Positions 1 through 8,874 are shown, numbered from the stretch's first letter. The stretch is 64,000 nt of DNA from Thermocatellispora tengchongensis (GCF_014202315.1 NZ_JACHGN010000002.1:226976-290975), one strand, 5' to 3'. The notes: generated by a model from the letters alone, not told the origin. Program-made: numbers and translations.

Positions 1-284
1 GGTGGGTGCGGCCCGTGCCCCGCCGCCCCCGGTGTCTGGGGTGGGTGCGGCGGCAGGTGCGCCGCATGCGCCCCCGAGTGCGGTACATGCGGTGGATGGG
101 GCGGGTGGGGTGGGTGCGGTAGGTGGGGCGGGTCCGGAAGGGGCGGCCCTTCCGGACCATGCGCCTGGTGCGGCCCATGGAAACCACCGCGGGCCCCCGG
201 CGGAACCGCCACTCCTTCCGGCCCCAGGGGCCCGAAATACGCGCTACTGCCCCACGTGACGTCGTCTTCGCCGTCGTACTCCAC
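1..284 (-). CDS. N-terminal part of a Pro/His-rich protein, possibly a PadR-type regulator (runs off the left edge)
   Basis: On the minus strand the frame is open from a GTG at 284 to the window edge, 94 codons without a stop. The head is mixed and acidic (VEYDGEDDVTWGSSAYFGP); further on come many Pro-Pro-His triplets. AAGGGGG lies five bases before the GTG and serves as ribosome site. No recognisable domain is inside the window, so function is not assigned. The promoter side carries two TATC-type palindromes of a kind often seen before autoregulated PadR genes, and actinomycete PadR proteins often have a low-complexity Pro/Gly/His head before the winged helix. That link is inference only; an unrelated Pro-rich protein is equally possible. 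Confidence 0.5.
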   Translation of the reverse strand, partial: MEYDGEDDVTWGSSAYFGPLGPEGVAVPPGARGGFHGPHQAHGPEGPPLPDPPHLPHPPHPPHPPHVPHSGAHAAHLPPHPPQTPGAAGHGPHP

Positions 285-305
285 GATGACCCCCTTCTCC
301 TCAAT

Positions 306-336
306 TATCGAGATACAGTGACGATATATCTAGATA
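306..336. promoter_or_regulatory. Pair of 10-bp palindromes, probable operator for the leftward gene
   Basis: TATCGAGATA (306-315) and the perfect palindrome TATCTAGATA (327-336) have centres 21 bp apart, two helical turns, so two dimers could bind the same DNA face. They sit in an unusually AT-rich patch 22 bases upstream of the GTG at 284. Spacing and form suggest an autoregulatory operator; the protein that binds it is unknown. Confidence 0.5.
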
Positions 337-339
337 GTT

Positions 340-353
340 GGCATTGCAATGCC
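340..353. promoter_or_regulatory. Perfect 14-bp palindrome GGCATTGCAATGCC
   Basis: GGCATTGCAATGCC reads the same on both strands and lies three bases beyond the TATC palindrome pair, further upstream of the leftward gene. It could be a second operator or overlap the -35 element (TTGCAA lies inside it on the minus strand). No matching protein can be named. Confidence 0.35.
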
Positions 354-494
354 TTTGCCCGCGTGGCTGATGTCTCATCCCGGCCGGGTGCGGCCTCGGT
401 CATCGCACCCTCGTGCCGCGTGGCCCTTCGAGCCCCGCGCCCGGCGGGCCGTCCCGGTCCGTGCCCCTCGCGTCGGGAGGCGGCCGGCAGGTTT

Positions 495-510
495 GTTAGT
501 GAGTATTAAC
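495..510. promoter_or_regulatory. GTTAGT-N4-ATTAAC motif, copy 1 (over the TetR stop codon)
   Basis: GTTAGTGAGTATTAAC covers the stop codon of the TetR gene. The same half-sites in the opposite orientation (GTTAAT-N4-ACTAAC) occur at 1116-1131 in the divergent promoter region, so two sites bracket the gene. This may be an auxiliary operator or coincidence. Confidence 0.3.
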
Positions 511-1101
511 GGCGGCCAGGGCGGCGTGGGCCTGGTGGCGGAGGAGGGGGGCCATGGTGTGCGGGGGGAGTTCGGTGGCGCTGTGGGGGGTGGAGTTGAG
601 CAGGCCGAGTACGGCGTGGGTGGCGGCGCGGAGGTGGGTGGTGGGGCAGGACGGGTGGAGTTCGGTGAGGACGGTGACCCACTCTTCGACGTAGAGGCGC
701 TGGAGGCGGCGAATTCTGCGGCGGGACGGTTCGGGGACGTTGCCGAGTTCGCGGTCGTGGACCGTGATCAGGGCGGGGTGGGTCAGGGAGAAGTCGATGT
801 GGCCGGTGACCAGGGAGTCCAGGGCCTCTTGCGGGGTAGTGGCGGCGGTCACGCGTTCGGCGCCGGAGGTGCGGAGGCGCTCGCTGATGTCCAGGAGCAT
901 CTCGGTGAGGAGGGCCTGTTTGCCGGTGAAGTGGCGGTAGAGGGCGGGGCCGCTGATCCCCACCGCGGCGCCGATCTCCTCGATGGACACGCCGTGGAAG
1001 CCGCGGGCGGCGAACAGGGTGGCGGCGGCGTCGAGGATTTCGGTGCGGCGCTTGCCGCGGGGCCTGGCGGGGATGGGTTGAGGTGCGGTCACGGTAGGCA
1101 T
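496..1101 (-). CDS. TetR/AcrR family transcriptional regulator next to the leucine/branched-chain acyl-CoA operon
   Basis: 201 residues. An N-terminal TetR DNA-binding domain covers about residues 18-65 (RRTEILDAAATLFAARGFHG, then a helix-turn-helix ending SGPALYRHFTGKQALL); the rest is an all-helical ligand-binding domain. It is divergent from the carboxylase operon with a 62-bp gap, the same arrangement as a TetR gene beside the equivalent carboxylase/hmgL/acyl-CoA dehydrogenase locus of Streptomyces. The likely role is a repressor of that operon, released by an acyl-CoA; this is inferred from position. The ATG at 1101 is used; TAGTAT overlaps it, so a leaderless start at the GTG four codons in (1092) is possible. 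Confidence 0.85.
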   Translation of the reverse strand: MPTVTAPQPIPARPRGKRRTEILDAAATLFAARGFHGVSIEEIGAAVGISGPALYRHFTGKQALLTEMLLDISERLRTSGAERVTAATTPQEALDSLVTGHIDFSLTHPALITVHDRELGNVPEPSRRRIRRLQRLYVEEWVTVLTELHPSCPTTHLRAATHAVLGLLNSTPHSATELPPHTMAPLLRHQAHAALAAVNTH

Positions 1102-1115
1102 ACTAGACGCGGGGC

Positions 1116-1131
1116 GTTAATGGTTACTAAC
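1116..1131. promoter_or_regulatory. Imperfect palindrome GTTAATGGTTACTAAC in the divergent promoter, probable TetR operator
   Basis: The outer GTTA/TAAC arms are inverted repeats, and the site lies between the TetR start (1101) and the carboxylase start (1164). TTACTA within it is a reasonable -10 for the rightward operon, with transcription starting near 1136 and AAGGAGG following at 1149-1155. Binding here would block the operon promoter. Confidence 0.45.
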
Positions 1132-1163
1132 ATCCGAGGCAGTTCACGAAGGAGGCGCGGCGG

Positions 1164-2759
1164 GTGATGGGCAGCGGGCCGGTGTTGCGCACGGCGTGCG
1201 ATCCGGCGGGTGAGACCTTCAAGCGGAATGCCGAGGCCAACGAGCGGCTGGTGGCCGAGCTGCGGGAGCGGCTGGCGGCCGCGGCGGCGGGCGGGCCGGA
1301 GCGGGCGCGGGAGCGGCATGTGGCGCGGGGCAAGCTGCTGCCTCGTGACCGGGTGGACGCGCTGCTCGACCCGGGCTCCCGGTTCCTGGAGCTGTCGCCG
1401 CTGGCGGCCACCGGCATGTACGGCGACGAGGCCCCGGCAGCGGGGATCATCACCGGTGTCGGGCGGGTGAGCGGGCGCGAGGTGGTCGTCGTCGCCAACG
1501 ACGCGACCGTCAAGGGCGGCACGTACTACCCGATGACGGTGAAGAAGCACCTGCGGGCGCAGGAGGTCGCGCTGCACAACCGACTGCCGTGCGTCTACCT
1601 GGTGGACTCCGGGGGCGCCTTCCTGCCGCAGCAGGACGAGGTGTTCCCCGACCGGGAGCACTTCGGGCGGATCTTCTACAACCAGGCCACCATGTCGGCA
1701 CAGGGCATCCCGCAGATCGCCGCCGTGCTGGGCTCGTGCACCGCCGGCGGCGCGTACGTGCCGGCGATGAGCGACGAGGCCGTGATCGTGCGCAACCAGG
1801 GCACGATCTTCCTGGGGGGCCCGCCCCTGGTGAAGGCGGCGACCGGTGAGGAGGTCAGCGCCGAGGAGCTGGGCGGCGGCGAGCTGCACGCGCGTACGAG
1901 CGGGGTGACCGACCACCTCGCCGAGGACGACGCGCACGCCCTGGCCATCGTGCGCGACATCGTCGCCACGCTCGCCCCGCGCGCCCCGGCGCCGTGGGAG
2001 CGGGCCCCGAGCGAGGAGCCCGCGTACGACCCGCGCGAGCTGTACGGCATCGTGCCGGGCGACACCCGCACCCCGTACGACGTGCACGAGGTCATCGCGC
2101 GCATCGTCGATGGCAGCCGCCTGCTGGAGTTCAAGGCCGAGTACGGCCACACGCTGGTCACCGGCTTCGCGCGCATCCACGGCCACCCGGTCGGCGTGAT
2201 CGCCAACAACGGCATCCTGTTCAGCGAGTCCGCGCTGAAGGGCGCCCACTTCATCGAGCTGTGCGACCGGCGCGGGATCCCGCTGGTGTTCCTGCAGAAC
2301 ATCAGCGGCTTCATGGTCGGCAAGGCGTACGAGGCGGGCGGCATCGCCAAGCACGGCGCGAAGATGGTCACCGCCGTGGCATGCGCGCGGGTGCCGAAGT
2401 TCACCGTGGTGATCGGCGGCTCGTTCGGCGCGGGCAACTACGCGATGGCCGGGCGCGCCTACTCGCCGCGCTTCCTGTGGATGTGGCCCAACGCCCGCAT
2501 CTCGGTGATGGGCGGGGAGCAGGCGGCCAACGTGCTGGCGACGGTGCGTCCGGGCATGACCCCGGAGGAGGCGGAGGCGTTCAAGGCCCCGATCCGGGAA
2601 CAGTACGAGCGCCAGGGCAACCCCTACTACTCCACGGCCCGGCTGTGGGACGACGGCGTGATCGACCCCCTCGACACGCGGACGGTGCTCGGCCTCGCGC
2701 TGGAGGCCGCGGCGAACGCGCCGCTCGGGCCGGTCGGCTACGGCGTGTTCCGGATGTGA
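1164..2759 (+). CDS. accD1: Acyl-CoA carboxylase beta (carboxyltransferase) subunit, methylcrotonyl-CoA carboxylase type
   Basis: 531 residues, the usual length for the family. The two crotonase-fold carboxyltransferase halves are visible: the N half has [14 protein letters not shown] and [16 protein letters not shown], the C half [16 protein letters not shown] and [29 protein letters not shown] and the C-terminal MGGEQAA are characteristic of 3-methylcrotonyl-CoA and related carboxylases. It transfers carboxyl from biotin, carried by the next gene's product, to the acyl-CoA in leucine degradation. AAGGAGG at 1149-1155 fits GTG 1164 (8-base spacing) slightly better than ATG 1167. First gene of a four-gene operon; substrate choice rests on motifs and on the HMG-CoA lyase two genes on. 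Confidence 0.9.
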   Translation: MMGSGPVLRTACDPAGETFKRNAEANERLVAELRERLAAAAAGGPERARERHVARGKLLPRDRVDALLDPGSRFLELSPLAATGMYGDEAPAAGIITGVGRVSGREVVVVANDATVKGGTYYPMTVKKHLRAQEVALHNRLPCVYLVDSGGAFLPQQDEVFPDREHFGRIFYNQATMSAQGIPQIAAVLGSCTAGGAYVPAMSDEAVIVRNQGTIFLGGPPLVKAATGEEVSAEELGGGELHARTSGVTDHLAEDDAHALAIVRDIVATLAPRAPAPWERAPSEEPAYDPRELYGIVPGDTRTPYDVHEVIARIVDGSRLLEFKAEYGHTLVTGFARIHGHPVGVIANNGILFSESALKGAHFIELCDRRGIPLVFLQNISGFMVGKAYEAGGIAKHGAKMVTAVACARVPKFTVVIGGSFGAGNYAMAGRAYSPRFLWMWPNARISVMGGEQAANVLATVRPGMTPEEAEAFKAPIREQYERQGNPYYSTARLWDDGVIDPLDTRTVLGLALEAAANAPLGPVGYGVFRM

Positions 2760-2763
2760 GCGG

Positions 2764-4773
2764 ATGGTGCATGCAGGCATGTTCGACACGGTTCTGATCG
2801 CCAACCGGGGCGAGATCGCGGTCCGCGTGGCCCGTACGCTGCGCCGCCTCGGCATCCGGTCGGTCGCGGTGCACACCGAGGCCGACGCGGGCGCCGCGCA
2901 CGTGCGCGCGGCCGACGTCGCCGTGGCCGTGCCCGGCTACCTCGACATGGACGCCGTCATCGCCGCCTGCCGGGCCACCGGCGCGCAGGCGGTGCACCCC
3001 GGCTACGGGTTCCTGGCCGAGAACGCGGCCTTCGCCCGGCGCTGCGCCGAGGCGGGGGTGGTCTTCGTCGGCCCGCCACCCGCGGCCATCGAGGCCATGG
3101 GCGACAAGATCCGGGCCAAGGCGACGGTCTCGAAGGCGGGCGTCCCGGTGGTGCCCGGCCTGGCCGAGCCCGATGACGATCTGGCCGAGACGGCGGCCCG
3201 GGTGGGCTTCCCGGCGCTGATCAAGCCGTCGGCGGGCGGCGGCGGCAAGGGGATGCTGCTGGTGCGCGCCGAGGACGAGCTGGCCGCGGCGATCGAGTCG
3301 GCCCGGCGCACGGCGCTGGCCGCGTTCGGCGACGGCACCCTGCTCGTCGAGCGGTTCGTGACCAACCCCCGGCACATCGAGATCCAGGTGCTCGCCGACG
3401 CGTACGGCAACGTCGTCCATCTCGGCGAGCGCGAGTGCAGCCTGCAGCGCCGCCACCAGAAGATCGTGGAGGAGGCGCCGTCGCCGCTGCTCGACCCGGA
3501 GACGCGGGCCAAGATGGGCGCCGCGGCGGTGGAGGCGGCCCGGTCGGTCGGGTACGTCGGCGCCGGCACGGTGGAGTTCATCGTGCACGGCGAGACCCGC
3601 GAGCACTACTTCATGGAGATGAACACCCGGCTCCAGGTCGAGCACCCGGTCACCGAGATGATCACCGGCCTGGACCTGGTGGAGCTGCAGCTCCTGGTGG
3701 CGGCGGGCGGCCTGCTGCCGTTCGCCCAGGAGGAGGTGCGCCTGGACGGGCACGCGGTCGAGGCCAGGATCTACGCCGAGGACCCGGCCCGCGACTTCCT
3801 GCCCACCGGCGGGCCGCTGCTCGCCCTGCGCTTCCCCGAGACCGCCGCCCTGCCCGGAGGCGGGGGCGGGGGCGGGGCCGTGCGTGTGGACGCGGGGATC
3901 GAGGCGGGCGGCGTGGTCGGCAGCGCGTACGACCCGATGCTGGCGAAGGTGATCGCCTGGGCGCCGGACCGCGAGGGCGCGCTGCGGGCGCTGGACCGCG
4001 CGCTGAGCGAGACCGCGGTCCTGGGCGTCACCACCAACGTCTCGTTCCTGCGCGGGCTGCTGGCCCTGCCCGAGGTGCGCGCCGGCGAGCTGGACACCGG
4101 GCTGGTCGAGCGCCGCCTCGACCGGCTCGTCCCCGCGGCGGGGCCGCCGGACGAGGTGCTGGCCGCCGCCGCGCTCGCCTTCCACGACGACCTCGCCGCC
4201 GCCGGGTCCGGCCCGTGGGACGTGCCCGACGGGTGGCGGGTGGGCGGGCCCGCCTGGACGACCTGGCGGCTGGAGAGCCGGGGCCGGGTGTGCGAGGTCC
4301 GCGTGCGCGGCCTGCCCGCGAAGGGGGCCGAGGTGGCGGTGGCGGGCGCGCCCGCCGTCCCCGCCCGCCTGACCAGGGGCGACGGCGGCGTACAGGTCGC
4401 CCTGGGCGGGGCAGTACACAGGTACGCGGCCGTGCGCGACGGCGAGACGTACTGGCTGGGCCGCGACGGCGCGGCGTGGAGCGTCACCCGGCACCTGCTC
4501 GGCGACCCCGGCGACCGGCCGGGCGCCGCGGCGGCGGGCGACGGGGTGGTGCGCAGCCCGATGCCGGGCACCGTGCTGCTGCTGAAGGTGGCCCAGGGCG
4601 ACACCGTCGCCGAGGGGCAGCCGCTGCTGATCGTGGAGGCGATGAAGATGGAGCACACCGTGACCGCGCCGGTGGCCGGGGTGGTGGCCGAGCTGCCCGC
4701 CCGCGCGGGCCGGCCCGTGGAGATGGACGCGGTGCTCGCCGTGGTCCGCCCGGCCGAGGACGGCGCGCGATGA
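2764..4773 (+). CDS. accA1: Acyl-CoA carboxylase alpha subunit: biotin carboxylase plus biotin carboxyl carrier domain
   Basis: 669 residues. The N-terminal biotin carboxylase has VLIANRGEIAVRVART at the start, an ATP-grasp loop GGGGKGMLLV, HIEIQVLAD, and EMNTRLQVEHPVTE at about 285-300. The C-terminal BCCP domain carries EAMKMEH with the biotinylated lysine at residue 628. It carboxylates biotin with ATP and bicarbonate and hands it to the beta subunit encoded four bases upstream. The start is ATG 2764; an internal ATG at 2779 (MFDTVLIANRG) aligns with the usual family start and has an equally weak ribosome site. It ends in an ATGA overlap with the lyase gene, implying translational coupling. 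Confidence 0.92.
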   Translation: MVHAGMFDTVLIANRGEIAVRVARTLRRLGIRSVAVHTEADAGAAHVRAADVAVAVPGYLDMDAVIAACRATGAQAVHPGYGFLAENAAFARRCAEAGVVFVGPPPAAIEAMGDKIRAKATVSKAGVPVVPGLAEPDDDLAETAARVGFPALIKPSAGGGGKGMLLVRAEDELAAAIESARRTALAAFGDGTLLVERFVTNPRHIEIQVLADAYGNVVHLGERECSLQRRHQKIVEEAPSPLLDPETRAKMGAAAVEAARSVGYVGAGTVEFIVHGETREHYFMEMNTRLQVEHPVTEMITGLDLVELQLLVAAGGLLPFAQEEVRLDGHAVEARIYAEDPARDFLPTGGPLLALRFPETAALPGGGGGGGAVRVDAGIEAGGVVGSAYDPMLAKVIAWAPDREGALRALDRALSETAVLGVTTNVSFLRGLLALPEVRAGELDTGLVERRLDRLVPAAGPPDEVLAAAALAFHDDLAAAGSGPWDVPDGWRVGGPAWTTWRLESRGRVCEVRVRGLPAKGAEVAVAGAPAVPARLTRGDGGVQVALGGAVHRYAAVRDGETYWLGRDGAAWSVTRHLLGDPGDRPGAAAAGDGVVRSPMPGTVLLLKVAQGDTVAEGQPLLIVEAMKMEHTVTAPVAGVVAELPARAGRPVEMDAVLAVVRPAEDGAR

Positions 4774-5696
4774 CCCGCGGGCCGTACACCGTGCACCTGC
4801 CCGGCCTGCCGGAACGGGTGACGATCTACGAGGTGGGGCCGCGCGACGGGCTGCAGAACGAGAAGGCCGTGGTGCCGCTGGACGTGAAGGTCGAGTTCCT
4901 GGCCCGCCTGGCCGAGGCCGGGCTGACCACGATCGAGGCCACCAGCTTCGTCCACCCCAAGTGGGTGCCCCAGCTCGCGGACGCCGATGAGCTGCTGGCC
5001 CGGATGAAGCCGGTGCCCGGCGTGCGCTACCCGGTGCTGGTGCCCAACGAGCGCGGCCTGGACCGCGCGCTCGACCGCGGCGTCACCGAGATCGCGATCT
5101 TCGGCAGCGCGACCGAGACCTTCGCCCAGCGCAACCTGAACCGGAGCATCGCCGGCTCGATCGAGATGTTCGCCCCGGTCGTGGAGCGGGCGCTGAAGGC
5201 GGGGATGCGCGTGCGCGCGTACCTGTCGATGTGCTTCGGCGACCCGTGGGAGGGGCCGACGCCGATCGAGCAGGTGGTCGCCGTGGGCCGGGAGCTGCTG
5301 GAGCTGGGCTGCTACGAGCTCTCGCTCGGCGACACCATCGGCGTGGGCACGCCCGGCCACGTCGCCGCGCTGATCGCCGCGTTCGAGGAGCGCGGCGTGG
5401 AGGCCGAGCGGCTGGCGGTGCACTTCCACGACACCTACGGCCAGGCGCTGGCCAACACGCTGGCCGCGCTCAGGTGCGGCGTCACGGTCGTGGACGCCTC
5501 GGCGGGCGGCATCGGCGGCTGCCCGTACGCCGAGTCGGCCACCGGCAACCTCGCCACGGAGGACCTGGTCTGGATGCTGCACGGGCTGGGCATCGAGACC
5601 GGCGTGGACCTCGGCTCGCTCGCCCGGACCAGCCTGTGGCTGGCCGAACGGCTCGGCCGCCCCAGCCCGTCCCGGGTCGTACAGGCATTGGCGTGA
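4770..5696 (+). CDS. hmgL: Hydroxymethylglutaryl-CoA lyase
   Basis: 308 residues, a single TIM-barrel of the HMGL-like family. It shows EVGPRDGLQNE near residue 25 (metal and substrate binding), AHFHDTYGQA-type HFHDTYGQA near 218, and GGIGGCPYA near 250 with the catalytic loop cysteine. It cleaves HMG-CoA to acetoacetate and acetyl-CoA, the last step of leucine breakdown. The start ATG overlaps the upstream stop by four bases. Its presence fixes the operon as a leucine route; the hydratase step that should precede it is not encoded here (see the enoyl-CoA hydratase at 35541-36326). Confidence 0.93.
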   Translation: MTRGPYTVHLPGLPERVTIYEVGPRDGLQNEKAVVPLDVKVEFLARLAEAGLTTIEATSFVHPKWVPQLADADELLARMKPVPGVRYPVLVPNERGLDRALDRGVTEIAIFGSATETFAQRNLNRSIAGSIEMFAPVVERALKAGMRVRAYLSMCFGDPWEGPTPIEQVVAVGRELLELGCYELSLGDTIGVGTPGHVAALIAAFEERGVEAERLAVHFHDTYGQALANTLAALRCGVTVVDASAGGIGGCPYAESATGNLATEDLVWMLHGLGIETGVDLGSLARTSLWLAERLGRPSPSRVVQALA

Positions 5697-5722
5697 GAAG
5701 GCGTGAGAAGGTGGAGGTAACG

Positions 5723-6880
5723 ATGCACCGGCTCAGCGACGAGTACGAGGCACTGCGCAAGACCGTGGAGGAGTTCGCCCGCGAGGTGGTCGCGCCGGTG
5801 ATCGGCGACCTGTACGAGCGGGGCGAGTTCCCCTACGCGATCGTGCGGCAGATGGGGGAGATGGGGCTGTTCGGGCTGCCGATCCCCGAGGAGTACGGCG
5901 GCATGGGGGGCGACTACTTCGCGCTGTGCCTGGCGCTGGAGGAGCTGGCCCGGGTCGACTCCAGCGTGTCGATCACGCTGGAGGCGGCGGTGTCGCTGGG
6001 GGCGATGCCGATCTACCGGTTCGGCACCCCCGAGCAGCGCGAGAAGTGGCTGCCCGAGCTGGCGTCGGGCCGGATGCTGGGCGCGTTCGGCCTGACCGAG
6101 CCCGGCGGCGGCTCCGACGTGCCGGGCGGTATGCGCACCACCGCCACCCTCGACGGCGGCGAGTGGGTCATCAACGGCACCAAGGCGTTCATCACCAACT
6201 CGGGCACCGACATCACCGGCGTCGTCGGCGTGGCGGCGATCACCGGGCGCACCGAGTCGGGCAAGCCGGAGATCTCCACGATCCTGGTGCCGTCGGGCAC
6301 CCCCGGCTTCACCGTGTCCAAGAAGTACTCCAAGGTCGGCTGGTCCGCCTCCGACACCCGCGAGCTGTCCTTCTCCGACTGCCGGGTGCCCGAGGCCAAC
6401 CTGCTCGGCGAGCGCGGCCGGGGCTACGCCCAGTTCCTGCAGACGCTCGACGAGGGCCGGGTCGCCATCGCCGCCCTGTCGGTCGGCCTGGCCCAGGGCT
6501 GCGTGGACGAGTGCCTGAAGTACGTGCGCGAGCGCCGCGCCTTCGGCCACCCCATCGGCCACTACCAGGCCATCCAGTTCAAGATCGCCGACATGGAGGT
6601 CCGCGCCCACACCGCCCGCCTGGCCTACTACCACGCCGCGGAGAAGATGCTCGCGGGCGAGCCGTTCAAGAAGGAGGCGGCCATCGCCAAGCTGGTCTCC
6701 AGCAACGCCGCGATGGACAACGCCAGGGACGCCACCCAGGTCTTCGGCGGCTACGGCTTCATGAACGAGTACCCGGTCGGCCGCTTCTACCGCGACGCCA
6801 AGATCCTGGAGATCGGCGAGGGCACCAGCGAGGTGCAGCGCATGCTCATCGCCCGCCAGCTTGGCCTCGCCGACCTGTGA
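5723..6880 (+). CDS. acdH: Acyl-CoA dehydrogenase, branched/short-chain type (AcdH-like)
   Basis: 385 residues with the full fold: GAFGLTEPGGGSD (FAD/substrate motif), then the helical C-terminal domain ending VFGGYGFMNEYPVGRFYRDA and EIGEGTSEVQR. Glu366 occupies the classical catalytic-base position. True isovaleryl-CoA dehydrogenases have a small residue there and use a Glu elsewhere, so this looks more like the broad branched-chain AcdH of Streptomyces than a strict isovaleryl-CoA enzyme. GGAGG precedes ATG 5723. The gene follows hmgL by 26 bp and closes the operon. It feeds electrons to ETF and produces enoyl-CoA for the carboxylase. Confidence 0.9.
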   Translation: MHRLSDEYEALRKTVEEFAREVVAPVIGDLYERGEFPYAIVRQMGEMGLFGLPIPEEYGGMGGDYFALCLALEELARVDSSVSITLEAAVSLGAMPIYRFGTPEQREKWLPELASGRMLGAFGLTEPGGGSDVPGGMRTTATLDGGEWVINGTKAFITNSGTDITGVVGVAAITGRTESGKPEISTILVPSGTPGFTVSKKYSKVGWSASDTRELSFSDCRVPEANLLGERGRGYAQFLQTLDEGRVAIAALSVGLAQGCVDECLKYVRERRAFGHPIGHYQAIQFKIADMEVRAHTARLAYYHAAEKMLAGEPFKKEAAIAKLVSSNAAMDNARDATQVFGGYGFMNEYPVGRFYRDAKILEIGEGTSEVQRMLIARQLGLADL

Positions 6881-7044
6881 GCGGCCCCTGACCGCCCGGC
6901 CACTCAGAGGAGGCGGACACACTGGCCTTCCGGTGGGGGCGGGGTGATACTCGATCGATAGGGAGGAGATCACCGCGCCGCCGTCCGGGGGGTGGTGGCG
7001 GGGCGCGGTCCTGTGCTCGGGGGAGGGGTGGGAGGAGCACCGGT

Positions 7045-7923
7045 ATGCGCTTCGGAATCGCGCCGCCGTACGACACCGGGGTCGTGGCCGACCCCGCCTG
7101 GATGGCCGCGTTCGCGCGGCACGCCGACGACGTCGGGTTCGAGTCCATCTACCTGGCCGAGCACCTCGCCGTCGTCGCCGGGTACACGCGGGACCATCAC
7201 TACACCGGCGACGGCCACATGGGGCTGCCCGACGACACGCCGTTCCCCGACGTGCTGGAGACGCTGGCGTACCTGGCGGGGCAGACCGGCGACCTGCGGC
7301 TGCACACCTCGGTGATCGTGCTGCCGCTGCACCATCCGGTGCACCTGGCCAAGCGGGTCGCCACACTGGACCGGCTCTCCGGCGGACGGGTCACGCTCGG
7401 CGTCGGCGTGGGCTGGATGCGCGAGGAGATGGCCGCGCTGAACGTCGATCCGGCGTCCCGGGGCCGCCGCGCCGATGAGGCGATCATGGCCTTGCGGGCG
7501 ATCTGGGCCGAGGACCCCGCCTCGTTCGAGGGCCGCTTCTTCCGCTTCAGCGGGCTGCGCAGCCACCCCCGCCCGGTGCGGCCGGGCGGCCCGGCCATCC
7601 ACATCGGCGGCCACAGCGAGGCGGCGGCCCGCCGCGCCGGCCGCATGGGCGACGGCTTCCACCCCCTCGGCGTACCGCTCGACCGCCTGGACGGCGCAGA
7701 CGGTCCCGTGACCCTCATGCGCGCCGAGGCCGAACGCGCCGGCCGCGACCCCGGCGCCATCGAGGTCACCGTGACACTGCCCATGCCCCACGTGGACGGC
7801 AAGGTCATCGACCAGGCCGAGGCCGCCGGCGTCACCCGCATCGTCCTGTCCAACCGAGGCACGGACCTCGACTCACTACGCCGCGCCATGGACGACTTCG
7901 CCGCGATCCACCCCATGCCCTAG
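7045..7923 (+). CDS. LLM-class F420-dependent oxidoreductase (Rv2161c-like subfamily)
   Basis: 292 residues, bacterial luciferase-like TIM barrel. Visible marks are the N-terminal FGIAPPYD strand, GFESIYLAEHLAV, the HPVHLAKRVATLDRLSGGR segment and GVGVGWMREEMAALN, which is typical of F420-binding members, and a C-terminal ADEAIMALRAIW helix. The cofactor is inferred from subfamily; the substrate is unknown. It stands alone, 164 bp after the leucine operon and 117 bp before the next gene, and is preceded by GTGGGAGGAGCACCGGT. The 164-bp upstream gap holds TCGATCGA at a possible promoter, nothing more certain. Confidence 0.85.
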   Translation: MRFGIAPPYDTGVVADPAWMAAFARHADDVGFESIYLAEHLAVVAGYTRDHHYTGDGHMGLPDDTPFPDVLETLAYLAGQTGDLRLHTSVIVLPLHHPVHLAKRVATLDRLSGGRVTLGVGVGWMREEMAALNVDPASRGRRADEAIMALRAIWAEDPASFEGRFFRFSGLRSHPRPVRPGGPAIHIGGHSEAAARRAGRMGDGFHPLGVPLDRLDGADGPVTLMRAEAERAGRDPGAIEVTVTLPMPHVDGKVIDQAEAAGVTRIVLSNRGTDLDSLRRAMDDFAAIHPMP

Positions 7924-8040
7924 GCCCATGGTCGGGTCCGGTGCCGGTCTTCGGGCCGATGCGGCGGGCGGGCGGCCCCGCCTAGCATCGCCATCGGTCG
8001 TGCGGGAGGTCCGCGCGGCGGGCGAGGAGGTGAGACGGCG

Positions 8041-8874
8041 ATGTCCTATCTCGTGACCGGGGCGACCGGGCAGGCCGGGTGGCACGTGGCGGCGCACCTC
8101 GTACGTACGGGGGCGCGCGTCCGCGGGCTCACCAGGGACCCGGCGCGGGGGCGGCTGCCGGAGGGCGTGGAGCCGGTACGCGGCGATCTGACCGACCCGA
8201 GCACGCTGGAGCCGGCGCTGGAAGGGGTCGTGGGCCTGCACCTGCTGACCACGGCCGGGGACGACTACGCCACCCTGGAGACCGGGCCCGAGATCGCCGA
8301 GCTGGCGGTGAAGGCCGGGGTGCGGCGGGTGACGCTGCTGTGGAACGGGCAGGACGGGCCGGTGGAGCGGGCCTTCGAGGAGGCCGGCGGCGAGCTGGAG
8401 TGGACCCGGCTGCAGCCGGTGGACTTCATGGCGAACGCGCTGGGCTGGGCGGAGCGGATACGGGCCACGGGGGAGGTGCGCGAGCCGTTCGGGGACGTGC
8501 CGGGGGCCGTCGTGGACGAGGCCGACGTGGGGGCGGTGGCGGCGGCCGTGCTGACCCGCGGCGGCCACGGCGGCCGGGCGTACCCGATCACCGGGCCGGA
8601 GGCGCTGACGCCCCGGCAGCGCCTGGCCGTGATCGGCGAGGTGATCGGCCGGGAGCTGCGCTTCGTCGAGCTGACCGAGGAGCAGGCGCGCGAGCGCTGG
8701 CGGCGCGCGGGCTACGGCGAGGAGCTGATCGACCTGCTCGCCAAGTGGCAGGGCGACCCGCCCCCGGCGGCGTACACGGTGGCGCCGACGGTGCTCGAAC
8801 TGACCGGACGCCCGCCCCGCACCTTCCGCGAGTGGGTCACGGAGCACGCGGCCCGGTTCAGGGGCATGCCGTAG
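8041..8874 (+). CDS. NmrA-like / atypical SDR NAD(P)-binding protein
   Basis: 277 residues. The N-terminus has the nucleotide-binding loop VTGATGQAGWHVAAHL (consensus TGATGxxG) followed by a second strand ending RGLTRDP, then RGDLTDPSTLEPAL as in NmrA/HSCARG-type quinone oxidoreductases and regulators. The canonical SDR YxxxK pair is absent, so it is probably an NAD(P) sensor or quinone reductase rather than a classical dehydrogenase. The GAGGTGAGACGGCG leader gives a ribosome site before ATG 8041. It is monocistronic. Substrate unknown. Confidence 0.8.
   Translation: MSYLVTGATGQAGWHVAAHLVRTGARVRGLTRDPARGRLPEGVEPVRGDLTDPSTLEPALEGVVGLHLLTTAGDDYATLETGPEIAELAVKAGVRRVTLLWNGQDGPVERAFEEAGGELEWTRLQPVDFMANALGWAERIRATGEVREPFGDVPGAVVDEADVGAVAAAVLTRGGHGGRAYPITGPEALTPRQRLAVIGEVIGRELRFVELTEEQARERWRRAGYGEELIDLLAKWQGDPPPAAYTVAPTVLELTGRPPRTFREWVTEHAARFRGMP

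Noticed and set aside
2-259. Plus-strand frame at the left edge
   Set aside because: Gly/Ala/Pro-only content and no ribosome site; the minus strand frame has a ribosome site, operators and a non-random N-terminus.
1089-2876. Long minus-strand open frame of about 595 codons opposite the carboxylase beta gene
   Set aside because: Composition is Arg/His/Ala-rich as expected for the reverse reading of a high-GC gene; the plus strand shows clear carboxyltransferase motifs.
5723-6880. Isovaleryl-CoA dehydrogenase label
   Set aside because: The catalytic Glu is in the general acyl-CoA dehydrogenase position, so the broader branched-chain label is safer.
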